The translations under genes were made by a program, and so were the position numbers. The notes under the pieces are model-generated. The model was not told the DNA's origin. It saw only the letters and a list, made by a program, of their open reading frames with translations, and ran no database searches. This document shows, piece after piece, positions 1 through 7,171 of a stretch of 64,000 nt of DNA (the first letter of the stretch is position 1; each line of letters begins with the position of its first letter). Where the stretch lies: the NCBI GenBank assembly GCA_035296565.1, contig DATHAQ010000059.1, positions 41,782 to 105,781 on the forward strand, written 5' to 3'. The DNA is from JACCZR01 sp035296565. Its GTDB lineage: Bacteria; Actinomycetota; Thermoleophilia; Solirubrobacterales; Thermoleophilaceae.

Positions 1-291
1 GCCGAGGGCGCTTGCGCGCTCGGTCAGTGCGGCGCTGTGCCGGGTGTCGTTGGAGCCGGTGCCGGCGATGACCGGGGCATCCCCGGACTCGGCCACTGCC
101 AGCTCCCACAGTTGGCACTTCTCGTCGTCGTCGAGGGTCGAGCCCTCGCCCGTGGTGCCGGCGACGACCAGCCCGTCGGAGCCGCCCTCCTCGAGGAGGT
201 GCCGGCAGAGGGAGGCGAAGGCGTCTTCGTCGATCGCCCCGTCGGCCCCGAACGGGGTGACCATCGCCGTGAGGATGCCCTCGAGCGCCAC
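1..291 (-). CDS. dapA: 4-hydroxy-tetrahydrodipicolinate synthase, N-terminal part
   Basis: DapA condenses pyruvate with aspartate semialdehyde in the lysine/diaminopimelate pathway, in the cytoplasm. The first 97 residues are visible and the rest lies beyond the left edge. The N-terminus reads MALEGILTAMVTPFGADG, and the TTGEG phosphate/carboxylate-binding loop lies near residue 45, both typical of the DapA/NanA aldolase family. The start is a GTG at 291, since no earlier in-frame start leaves the conserved beginning intact. It follows the small Q/P-rich gene by 30 bases on the same strand. dapB lies 5 kb upstream on the same strand, so the two lysine genes are near each other but separated by signalling genes. 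An NAL/DHDPS paralogue with another aldol substrate cannot be ruled out from the N-terminus alone. Confidence 0.88.
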   Translation of the reverse strand, partial: MALEGILTAMVTPFGADGAIDEDAFASLCRHLLEEGGSDGLVVAGTTGEGSTLDDDEKCQLWELAVAESGDAPVIAGTGSNDTRHSAALTERASALG

Positions 292-321
292 GCGGCGATT
301 ATGTCACCGGGCTCCGCGGTC

Positions 322-699
322 TTACTGGATGGGGCGGAAGGGGTCCGGCGTGGAGTCGTTCTGCCCCTCCACGGGCGGCGGCTGCTCCTCGGCCACGGGC
401 TCCTCGCTCTCGGGCGGCGGCTGCTCGGCGCCCGTCGCAGGCTCTCCGGCCGGAGCCACCGGAGCGGCGGGCTGGGCGGGCGACTCCGTGCCCGGCATCG
501 GCGGCGAGGAGGGCGGGGGCGCCTGGGCGGGCTGCTGCCCCTCCTGTGGTATCGGACGGCCCTGATCGTCGTAGCGCACCCCGCCCGCGGGGGCGCCGCC
601 GCCCTGCTGGCGCTGGTTCTCGTTGAAGCCCTTCTGTGCCTCGTCGATCTTCTGCTGCGCCTGATCGGCCAGCTTCTTGGCCTTGTCCATGAAGCCCAT
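322..699 (-). CDS. small Q/P-rich hypothetical protein
   Basis: This 125-residue protein has no function I recognise. It starts with a charged amphipathic helix (MGFMDKAKKLADQAQQ, residues 1-16), then a Gln/Gly-rich stretch, then a long tail rich in Pro, Glu and Ala that is probably disordered. The helix-plus-disordered-tail layout resembles small actinobacterial proteins annotated as antitoxin-like or stress-associated, but that is weak. The start at 699 is supported by a good Shine-Dalgarno sequence (AAGGAG, 6 nt spacing), unusual in this window where many genes look leaderless. A possible -10 (TATGGT, 732-727) lies upstream. It is divergent from the DUF3052 gene and ends 30 bases before dapA, with which it may be co-transcribed. 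Confidence 0.6.
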   Translation of the reverse strand: MGFMDKAKKLADQAQQKIDEAQKGFNENQRQQGGGAPAGGVRYDDQGRPIPQEGQQPAQAPPPSSPPMPGTESPAQPAAPVAPAGEPATGAEQPPPESEEPVAEEQPPPVEGQNDSTPDPFRPIQ

Positions 700-751
700 G
701 CGGCTCTCCTTCCTCTGGAACTTCGGACCATAGCTGAGCAAATCTGCCGCG

Positions 752-757
752 TAGAAT
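752..757 (+). promoter_or_regulatory. -10 element upstream of the DUF3052 gene
   Basis: TAGAAT lies 13 nt before the ATG at 771, which would give a leader of about 6-7 nt. No clear -35 is visible. The position fits the TANNNT pattern seen before many genes in this window. Confidence 0.4.
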
Positions 758-770
758 GTGCCTCGGTCCG

Positions 771-1196
771 ATGGCCACGGAGCGCGATTACAGCCACCGC
801 AGCGCCGTTCAGAAGCTGGGCGTAGCCCGCGAACAGCGCGTGGAGGTGACCGGGGACGTAGGCACCGGACTGCGCCGCGACGTCAAGGAGGCGATCGGCC
901 GCGGGCTGGTGCGCTCCGGCGACCTGGACGCCGCGATCATCATGGTCCAGACCCCGAAGGAGGCCGAGGCCGCCTTCGCCGCCTACCGCCCCCGCCTGCG
1001 CGACACCGGCTGCGTCTGGCTGATCACCCGCAAGCGCGGCCGGGACGGCTACCTCAACCAGATGACCCTCGTTCCCCACGGCAAGCGCCACGGGCTGATC
1101 GACAACAAGACCTGCTCGATCGACGACGAGCGGTCCGGCATCCGCTTCGTTGTGCCGCGCGCGCTGCGCAAGCCCGCGCGCGAGCAGGCGGCGTAA
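771..1196 (+). CDS. DUF3052-like protein
   Basis: This 141-residue cytoplasmic protein resembles the actinobacterial DUF3052 family, whose function is unknown. Support comes from the order of conserved segments: an N-terminal KLGVAREQRVEV stretch, a central segment ending in a hydrophobic strand (AAIIMVQTPKEAEAAF), and a GCVWLITRKRGRDGYL motif resembling the family's GVIWLLTPKAGRDGHV. The C-terminal RSGIRFVVPR fits too. The ATG at 771 is preferred over one at 756 because the -10-like TAGAAT overlaps the earlier codon. It is the only plus-strand gene in the first 19 kb. It ends five bases before a tandem copy of the interspersed repeat and converges with the GGDEF/HD-GYP gene. The family assignment is moderately secure. 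Confidence 0.65.
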   Translation: MATERDYSHRSAVQKLGVAREQRVEVTGDVGTGLRRDVKEAIGRGLVRSGDLDAAIIMVQTPKEAEAAFAAYRPRLRDTGCVWLITRKRGRDGYLNQMTLVPHGKRHGLIDNKTCSIDDERSGIRFVVPRALRKPAREQAA

Positions 1197-1200
1197 CTAC

Positions 1201-1246
1201 CGAGCGGCGGTGCTCGGCCGGCCGACGCCCGGCCTGCGCTCCGGCG
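1201..1246 (+). repeat. interspersed GC-rich repeat, copy 1
   Basis: A 46-bp element directly repeated 7 bp later. It contains a 6-bp stem (GGCCGG / CCGGCC) around a 7-nt loop. It sits between two convergent genes, where it could act as a bidirectional terminator or transcript stabiliser. Further copies lie at 1254, 7115, 10795, 12515 and 16688. Confidence 0.85.
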
Positions 1247-1253
1247 TACCTGT

Positions 1254-1299
1254 CGAGCGGCGGTGCTCGGCCGGCCGACGCCCGGCCTGCGCTCCGGCG
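1254..1299 (+). repeat. interspersed GC-rich repeat, copy 2 (tandem)
   Basis: Identical over 46 bp to the copy at 1201 and separated from it by TACCTGT. It ends four bases before the stop codon of the minus-strand GGDEF/HD-GYP gene. Exact identity suggests recent duplication or conversion. Confidence 0.85.
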
Positions 1300-1303
1300 C
1301 TAG

Positions 1304-3952
1304 TTAGTCCAGCGGGGCCCCGGCGCCGCGGTCCAGCGCCGCGGCCATCACCCTCACGATCTCGGGATCGAACTGCGTGCCCGCGTTGGCCTCGAGCTCG
1401 GCCCGGGCGTCGCTCTCGCTCATCGCCCTCCGGTAGGGACGGTCGGAGACCATCGCGTGGTAGGCGTCGACCACGAACACGACCCGTGCGCCGATTGGGA
1501 TCTGCGCGCCGCGCAGCCCATCGGGGTAGCCGGCGCCGTCCCAGCGCTCGTGGTCGTGGCGCACTATCCGGCGGACGTCGCTGAGGAAGGGCACGGGGGC
1601 GAGGATCTGCTCGCCGACCACCGGGTGGCGCTTGATCACCGCGAACTCCTCGGGCGTCAGCGGTCCCGGCTTGTTCAGGATGGCGTCGGGCACGGCGATC
1701 TTGCCGATGTCGTGGAAGATCGCGCCGTAGCGGATCGCCTCGAGCTCCGGCTCGGGCAGCCCCAGCTCGCGCCCGACCTCGACGGCCAGCTCGGCGATCC
1801 AGCGCGCGTGCTCGGCGGCGTAGCCGTCCTTGGCCTCCAGCGCGGCGGCCAGGGCCTCGGCCACGCCGCGGTGGGTTTGCTCGAGCTTGCGGTAGAGCTC
1901 GGCTGTGCGCAGCGCGGCGCCGGCGTGGTCGGCCACCAGCTCCACCAGGCGCGCGTCGTCCTCCTCCAGCGCCCCCGGCTCGGCCGCCTGGAGCACGATC
2001 GCGCCCCACAGCTCGGTGCCGACAAACAGCGGCACGGCCAGCTCGGAGCGCAGCGACAGCCCGGGCAAGCTCGAGGAGGAGGGGTCGTCGGCCAGGTCGC
2101 CCACCAGCACCGGCCGGCGCTCGCGCAGGCAGCGCCCGACGGCCCCCTCGTCCTGCGGCAGCGTCCAGGTCCACGTCTCGAGGTGATCCTTCCCCCGCGA
2201 GGACGATGCCACGGCGGCCATGAGGCCCTCGCCGCTCAGGCGCATGATGGTCGCGAAGTCGTAGTCGAGGTTCTGTGTCAGCTCGGTCGTCGTGGCCTGG
2301 GCCACCGAGTCGACCTCCAGCAGGCGCGAGAGCTTGGCCCCCACCCGCGAGGCGATGGCCATGCGCCGTCGGCGCGATTCCGAGCGCTCGTCCTGTACCC
2401 CGGTCGCGGTGCTCCAGGCCGTGAGGCTCTCGCGGCGCTCGGCGGGGCGGCTCTCGCGCTTGCCGGTGAGGAGCGCCTGGTCGGCACGCTCGATCAGCGT
2501 TATGGGCCCCTCGCCCGGCCGCCACTCGGCCAGGCCCGCATGGGCGCCGAGGGTACGGCCGCCGGGCACGCTCACCTGGCGCAGCCTGCCCAGCAATCGG
2601 GCCAAGAGGGGCTCGCTCTCGGCCTCGGGGGTGTCGGGGAGGATGAGCGCGAATTCATCGCCGCCGAAGCGCGCGACGTGGTCCTGCCCGCGCACTGAGG
2701 AGCGCAGCGCCTCGCCGACCCCGCGCAGGACGGCGTCGCCGCTGAGGTGCCCGAAGCGCTCGTTGACGGACTTGAAGTCGTCGAGATCGAGCAGCACGAG
2801 GGTGAAGGGGTCCGCCCCGCGGTCCGCCCGCGCCACCTCGGCCCGCAGCCGACCCTGGAAGGCGGCGTGGTTGAGGCAGCCGGTGAGGCCGTCGCGCGAG
2901 GCAGCGCGCTGTGCGACCGCGTGGTCGTCGGCGTTTCGGCAGGCGACCGAGGCAAGCTCAGAGAACGACGCCAGCAGCTCCGTGTCGGCGTCGGCGATCC
3001 AGCGCCCGTCCGGAAAGCCGACCGAGATCACCCCGTCGAGGCCGCCGCGGCGGCGGAGCGGAGCCGCCATCGCGGAGCGGACGCTGTCGAGCGCCGCTGT
3101 GGCGCCGGAATTGAGGCCGTCGCCGGCGTAGTCGTTCGAGCACTGCGCCTTGCCGCTGGCAACGACCCGGCCGCAGAGGCCCTCGTCGACGCCGCGCCGG
3201 TGGCCGATGAAGTCGTCGGGCAGGCCGTGGGCCGCCACGGCGTACAGCCCTTCGCGATCGTCCCCGAAGTACACGACGACTATCTCCCCCCCGGTCGCGT
3301 GGGAGGCCTCGGCGCAGAGCGTGCGCAGGACGCGCTTTGGGTCCAGCGACTCGCCGAGGGCCTGGCCCGCTCGGGCCAGGGCGGCCTGGCGCGTGGCGTG
3401 CAGCTCGCGGTCGCGGGAGAGCCAGAATCGATGCAGGGCGTGGGCGGCGCTGTCGGTGACCGCCTCCAGCAGGGCGGACTCGGAGGGGTCGAAGGCCTGC
3501 TCGTAGGTGCGGCCCACCCCGACCAGCACGCGGTCGCCGTCCTCGCCTCCGAGGGCGAGGGCCAGCGAGCCCGCCTCCAGGCCTCCCAGTCCCTCGCCCA
3601 CGCCCGCGCTGATGCTGTCGCCGGCGAGGCTGCCCACGCACAGAGGGTCACGAACTATCCGCTCGCGCTCGCGGTCGGTCAGGCCCACGCTGGAGACCAG
3701 CGCTGCCGGCGACCCGTCCTTGCGGGAGGCCATGACGAAGGCCTTCTCGCCCTCGAAGGCCTCGCAGAGCTCGTCGCAGATCGCGAAACCGAGCTCGTCG
3801 GGCGAGGAAGACGAGTTGACGAGGGCGATGATCTCCGCGCGGCGCGAGGCCTCCACGAAGCGGCGGACGAGGTCGTCCCCCAGCCCCTGTCGCTCAGGCG
3901 AAGGCGGCGACCACGACGGTGTGGCTGCGATCTCCCTTTGCTCCTCGGACAC
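1304..3952 (-). CDS. GAF-GAF-GGDEF-GAF-HD-GYP cyclic-di-GMP signalling protein
   Basis: An 882-residue protein carrying both domains for making and breaking cyclic-di-GMP. Approximate order: GAF at 35-190, GAF at 200-345, GGDEF at 350-505, GAF at 530-690, HD-GYP at 700-870. The cyclase motif is intact (GGDEF 430-434), with an RxxD inhibitory site (RGQD 421-424) five residues before it. The HD-GYP domain keeps HD 747-748, the HDIGK segment and GYP 808-810, so both activities look possible. No membrane segments are seen, so it should be cytosolic and sense through the GAF domains. The GTG at 3952 has a GGAGG Shine-Dalgarno sequence. It overlaps the FIST gene by 59 bp in another frame, so co-expression is near certain. 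Ligands and the active direction are unknown. Confidence 0.88.
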   Translation of the reverse strand: MSEEQREIAATPSWSPPSPERQGLGDDLVRRFVEASRRAEIIALVNSSSSPDELGFAICDELCEAFEGEKAFVMASRKDGSPAALVSSVGLTDRERERIVRDPLCVGSLAGDSISAGVGEGLGGLEAGSLALALGGEDGDRVLVGVGRTYEQAFDPSESALLEAVTDSAAHALHRFWLSRDRELHATRQAALARAGQALGESLDPKRVLRTLCAEASHATGGEIVVVYFGDDREGLYAVAAHGLPDDFIGHRRGVDEGLCGRVVASGKAQCSNDYAGDGLNSGATAALDSVRSAMAAPLRRRGGLDGVISVGFPDGRWIADADTELLASFSELASVACRNADDHAVAQRAASRDGLTGCLNHAAFQGRLRAEVARADRGADPFTLVLLDLDDFKSVNERFGHLSGDAVLRGVGEALRSSVRGQDHVARFGGDEFALILPDTPEAESEPLLARLLGRLRQVSVPGGRTLGAHAGLAEWRPGEGPITLIERADQALLTGKRESRPAERRESLTAWSTATGVQDERSESRRRRMAIASRVGAKLSRLLEVDSVAQATTTELTQNLDYDFATIMRLSGEGLMAAVASSSRGKDHLETWTWTLPQDEGAVGRCLRERRPVLVGDLADDPSSSSLPGLSLRSELAVPLFVGTELWGAIVLQAAEPGALEEDDARLVELVADHAGAALRTAELYRKLEQTHRGVAEALAAALEAKDGYAAEHARWIAELAVEVGRELGLPEPELEAIRYGAIFHDIGKIAVPDAILNKPGPLTPEEFAVIKRHPVVGEQILAPVPFLSDVRRIVRHDHERWDGAGYPDGLRGAQIPIGARVVFVVDAYHAMVSDRPYRRAMSESDARAELEANAGTQFDPEIVRVMAAALDRGAGAPLD

Positions 3953-5102
3953 GTCCCACCTCCCCTCGGCTGTAGAGGCCGGCAAGCGGCGGGAGGCTCT
4001 GCCCGAACGAGGCGCGCAGCGCGGCGGCCTCGGCATCCAGTGACTCACCCGGCCCGCCGAGGACGCTGCGCCGGCCGGCGCAGTCGAACACGAGCGCAGC
4101 GCGGGCGGGGCGGCCGTCCAGCGGGGCCAGCGCGTCGCTGACCGCGGTCCAGGTGCTGCGGACGATGGTCTCCGGGGACTGCTCGGTGAACTCGATGGCG
4201 CTGTTGACCGGGATGTCGGTCGCGCAGACCAGCCCGCCTTCGGGCCCCTGCCTGAGCACCTGGCGCAGCCGGACATCGCCGCTCAGCGGGGGTTGAGCGA
4301 GCGGATGGGCGGCGGCGACGCGGGCGAACTCGTCGTCGCCGAGGCGCTCGCCGGAGCGGCCCAGCTTGGCGAGGTAGACCGTCTCGGCGGGCAGGCCGTC
4401 GAGCTGGACGAGGGTGCGACCGTCGGCGCGGGTGACCACCGAGGGGCCGGCGCAGGGCGAACAGCCGTGGGCATGGCCAACGCCGATGGGATTCGCTGAG
4501 CGCAGCAGCACGGCGACGACGCAGTCCCACAGCGGCTGGCCTTCGGCCAGCTGCCAAGGCGAGTCTCCACCCGCCGCGCCGCCGACGAGCGGCACGGCCG
4601 GTCCCACCGCCTCGTAGGCACCGGCCACGGCGTCGGACTGGTCACCCGAGCTGTTCTCGAGGAAGAGGGCGAGCAGAAGATGGGCGCCATCGGCTTCGCC
4701 GAGCTTCCGCATGGCCGCCTCGGCCGCGGCGCGGCCGGCGGCCTTGAGGTTCCGCGAAGCGCGCGTCACGAGCCCGACGGCGGCTTCCAGCTCGCCGCCG
4801 AACGCCAGCGCAGAGCAGCCGCGGTCCAGCGGCCCGGTCCCCCCGATCGCGCCACCCGCCGTCATGCCCGCCACCGGGGCGCCGGCGGAGTGGGCCTGGG
4901 CCTGCTCGAGCTGTTCGGAGGCCTCGAGGCCGCCGTCGGGGAAGGCGAGCACCAGGGAGGGGCGCCCTCCGTTCAGGCCGGCGACGGCCTGTCGAACCGC
5001 CTCCGCGCCGGCCTCGGCGCCCTCGGCGTGGCCGGCGCCCGCCAAGGGGCCCTGCGCTCGCGCCGCGGCAGGGATCGATCCGCTGAGAGTCGAGGGAGGC
5101 AA
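3894..5102 (-). CDS. FIST N/C domain sensory protein
   Basis: A 402-residue protein resembling FIST-domain proteins, thought to bind small ligands such as amino acids and usually attached to signalling outputs. The N-terminal half (about 20-225) has the GAGHAEGAEAGAEAVRQAV start and a GMTAGGAIGG turn; the FIST_C half ends near residue 390. It has no output domain of its own. The next gene, overlapping it by 59 bp, is a cyclic-di-GMP enzyme, so I infer that FIST is the sensor half of a two-gene module. The TTG start at 5102 is chosen because GAGGTG lies 8 nt upstream and the conserved N-terminal segment follows shortly; a later start is possible. The family call is good and the ligand unknown. 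Confidence 0.75.
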   Translation of the reverse strand: MPPSTLSGSIPAAARAQGPLAGAGHAEGAEAGAEAVRQAVAGLNGGRPSLVLAFPDGGLEASEQLEQAQAHSAGAPVAGMTAGGAIGGTGPLDRGCSALAFGGELEAAVGLVTRASRNLKAAGRAAAEAAMRKLGEADGAHLLLALFLENSSGDQSDAVAGAYEAVGPAVPLVGGAAGGDSPWQLAEGQPLWDCVVAVLLRSANPIGVGHAHGCSPCAGPSVVTRADGRTLVQLDGLPAETVYLAKLGRSGERLGDDEFARVAAAHPLAQPPLSGDVRLRQVLRQGPEGGLVCATDIPVNSAIEFTEQSPETIVRSTWTAVSDALAPLDGRPARAALVFDCAGRRSVLGGPGESLDAEAAALRASFGQSLPPLAGLYSRGEVGRVRGAKGDRSHTVVVAAFA

Positions 5103-5151
5103 GGTGCTTCACCTCGATATCGGCAGACGGGCCCCGGTTCCGTACAGGCCA

Positions 5152-5178
5152 GGGCCGACATTCGGCCAGTGTCGGCCC
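5152..5178 (-). terminator. hairpin downstream of dapB
   Basis: A perfect 9-bp inverted repeat (GGGCCGACA / TGTCGGCCC) with a 9-nt loop starts directly after the dapB stop codon. There is no U-tract, so this is a terminator-like or 3'-end-stabilising hairpin rather than a canonical intrinsic terminator. Confidence 0.5.
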
Positions 5179-5835
5179 CTAGAGCAGGTTCTCGAGGCCG
5201 ATCACGAGCCGCTGATCGAGCTTCCCCACCCGTCTGACGGCCAGCAGTACCCCAGGCATGAACGACTCGCGAGAGATGGTGTCGTGGCGGATGGACAGGG
5301 TCTGTCCCTCGCCTCCGAAGACGACCTCCTGATGGGCGACAAGCCCCGGCAGCCGGATCGAGTGGATCGGCTCGTGGACCTCGCCCCCGCCCTCGCGGAT
5401 CAGCTCCGCCGTGCGGGTGGCCGTCCCGGAGGGAGCATCCAGCTTCGCGGGGTGGTGGAGCTCGACGATCTCGCACTCGGGCATGTGCGGGGCGGCGAGC
5501 TTTGCCGCCTCCATCATCAGCACCGCCCCGATGGCGAAGTTGGGCGCGTAGAAGAGATTGGCCGAGCCGACGCCCTCGAGCTCGGTGAGGTCGGCCCCGG
5601 TGGTCCCCACCACGCAGTGCACCCCCGCCTCGAGGCACTCGCGGGCGTTGGCGAGCGCGGTGTCGGGAGTGCTGAAGTCCACCACGATCTCCGCCTCGTC
5701 GAGGACGTCGGACAGCGCGGTGCCCAGCGAGGGGTCGGCGCGGCCGGTCAGGCGCATGTCGTCGGCGCCCTCGACGGCCGCGCACACGGTCTGGCCCATG
5801 CGCCCGGCGGCGCCCGAGACCGCGACGGAGATCAC
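5179..5835 (-). CDS. dapB: 4-hydroxy-tetrahydrodipicolinate reductase
   Basis: DapB performs the NAD(P)H-dependent second step of the lysine/diaminopimelate branch. The 218-residue protein shows the N-terminal nucleotide-binding loop (VSGAAGRMGQ), the DFSTPDTAL segment, VVGTTGAD, the NFAIGAVLM stretch, and the catalytic region HHPAKLDAPSGTA with its His pair and Lys. It is somewhat shorter than the usual 240-270 residues but looks complete. The GTG start at 5835 overlaps the stop of the M16 peptidase gene by 4 bp (GTGA), so translation is coupled. The pnp-M16 peptidase-dapB order is conserved in actinobacteria. A strong hairpin follows the stop codon. Confidence 0.95.
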   Translation of the reverse strand: MISVAVSGAAGRMGQTVCAAVEGADDMRLTGRADPSLGTALSDVLDEAEIVVDFSTPDTALANARECLEAGVHCVVGTTGADLTELEGVGSANLFYAPNFAIGAVLMMEAAKLAAPHMPECEIVELHHPAKLDAPSGTATRTAELIREGGGEVHEPIHSIRLPGLVAHQEVVFGGEGQTLSIRHDTISRESFMPGVLLAVRRVGKLDQRLVIGLENLL

Positions 5836-7112
5836 GCGGCGGCCAGCTCGGCTCCGGCCAGGGCGTCGCGAAAAACCGACTCGTCCGGTCCGACCCCGGC
5901 GGCCGACATCGACGCGGGCCCGTAGGCCGTGCGCGCGAGCTCGGCGACGTCCTCCGCCGTCACGGCGTCGATCTCGGCCAGCAGCTCGTCCAGGCTCAGG
6001 ATCGGGACGTCCATGAGCACCGAGCTGCCGAGGCGGTTCATGCGGGCGAGCGTCGACTCCATCGAGAGCACGGTGCGCCCCTTCACGTTCTCCTTGGCCC
6101 GGTCGAGCTCGTCGGCGGGGACGGGCTGGTCCTGCAGACGGCGCAGTTGGTCGCCGACGATCCCCAGGGCCTCCCCCACGTTGTCGCGGCGGGTGCCGAC
6201 GTAGACGCCGACCTGCCCGATGTCCGCGAAGCTGCTGGCGTAGGAGTAGACGGCGTAGGCCAGGCCGCGCTTCTCGCGCACCTCCTGGAACAGCCGCGAG
6301 GAGCTGGAGCCCCCGAGCAGGGTGTCCAGCACGCGCAGCGCGAAGCGGCGGTCGTCGCCGCGGGCGAAGCCGGGGCCGCCGAGGGCCAGGTGGTACTGCT
6401 CGGTGTCCTTTGTGTGGAAGCGCACCGCGGGGCCATCGAAGGTGACCGGCTCCGAGCCGTTGGCCGGCTCGCCGGAGCGCCCGCCGAGGAGGCGCTCGGC
6501 CTGGGCCACCACCTGCTCGTGCTCCAGGTTGCCCGCCGCGGCCAGGACCAGGTTCGGCCCGACGTAGCGGGAGCTGTGGTAGGCCGCGATGTCCGGCACG
6601 GGGACGGAGCCGACCACGTCGGCTGAGCCGATGATCGGGCGCCCCAGCGGGTGGTCGCCGAACACCGCGCCGGCGAGCACGTCGTGCACCTTGTCCGAGG
6701 GCTCGTCCTCGTACATGGCGATCTCCTCGATCACCACCTGGCGCTCGGAGTCGACGTCGCGGTAGGCGGGAGCCAGCATCATGTCGGCGATCACCTCGAG
6801 CGAGCGCTCGAGGTGACGGTCCAGACAGCGGGCGTAGACCGACGTGGTCTCCTTGCTCGTCCCTGCGTTCACCTCTGCCCCCATGCCGTCGAAGATCTGG
6901 TCGATCTCCTCCGAGGAGAAGCGCTCGGTGCCCTTGAACAGCAGGTGCTCGAGGAAGTGCGAGATCCCGGCCTGCTCGACCAGCTCGTCCCGTGAGCCGG
7001 TGCGCACCCACAGGCCCAACGCCACCGAGCGGACGGACGGCATGCGCTCGGTGACCACGCGGAGCCCAGAGTCGAGCTCCGCGAGCTGGTGGTTCTGGGG
7101 AGCGTCAGGCAT
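5832..7112 (-). CDS. M16 family zinc metallopeptidase
   Basis: A 426-residue peptidase of the pitrilysin/M16B group. The inverted zinc motif HxxEH is intact at 52-56 (HFLEH), with a downstream acidic segment (VIEEIAMYEDEP) supplying the further Glu ligand. The C-terminal half (about 220-400) is the usual inactive M16_C domain with an RGLAYAVYS segment. No signal peptide is seen, so it is cytoplasmic. It lies between pnp and dapB, as in other actinobacteria. The ATG start at 7112 has no convincing Shine-Dalgarno sequence because a diverged copy of the interspersed repeat occupies the upstream bases. The substrate is unknown. Confidence 0.9.
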   Translation of the reverse strand: MPDAPQNHQLAELDSGLRVVTERMPSVRSVALGLWVRTGSRDELVEQAGISHFLEHLLFKGTERFSSEEIDQIFDGMGAEVNAGTSKETTSVYARCLDRHLERSLEVIADMMLAPAYRDVDSERQVVIEEIAMYEDEPSDKVHDVLAGAVFGDHPLGRPIIGSADVVGSVPVPDIAAYHSSRYVGPNLVLAAAGNLEHEQVVAQAERLLGGRSGEPANGSEPVTFDGPAVRFHTKDTEQYHLALGGPGFARGDDRRFALRVLDTLLGGSSSSRLFQEVREKRGLAYAVYSYASSFADIGQVGVYVGTRRDNVGEALGIVGDQLRRLQDQPVPADELDRAKENVKGRTVLSMESTLARMNRLGSSVLMDVPILSLDELLAEIDAVTAEDVAELARTAYGPASMSAAGVGPDESVFRDALAGAELAAA

Positions 7113-7114
7113 AG

Positions 7115-7158
7115 CCGAGGAACGCAGGCCGAGCGTTGGTCGGCCGAGTACCGCAGGC
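7115..7158 (-). repeat. interspersed GC-rich repeat, diverged copy
   Basis: The minus strand reads GCGGTACTCGGCCGACCAAC then GCTCGGCCTGCGTTCC, clearly related to the 46-bp repeat at 1201 with several substitutions. It fills the gap between pnp and the M16 peptidase gene and ends just before the latter's start codon. Confidence 0.65.
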
Positions 7159-7171
7159 TCCGTCCAAGGTC

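Noticed and set aside
1201..1299. Possible CRISPR array (two identical 46-bp units)
   Set aside because: The spacer is only 7 bp, there are only two tandem units, and single copies occur elsewhere at gene borders. No cas genes are present.
1197..2525. Arg-rich minus-strand frame of 442 codons overlapping the GGDEF/HD-GYP gene
   Set aside because: Shadow frame of the HD-GYP and GAF region; no domain, extreme Arg/Ala/Gly content.
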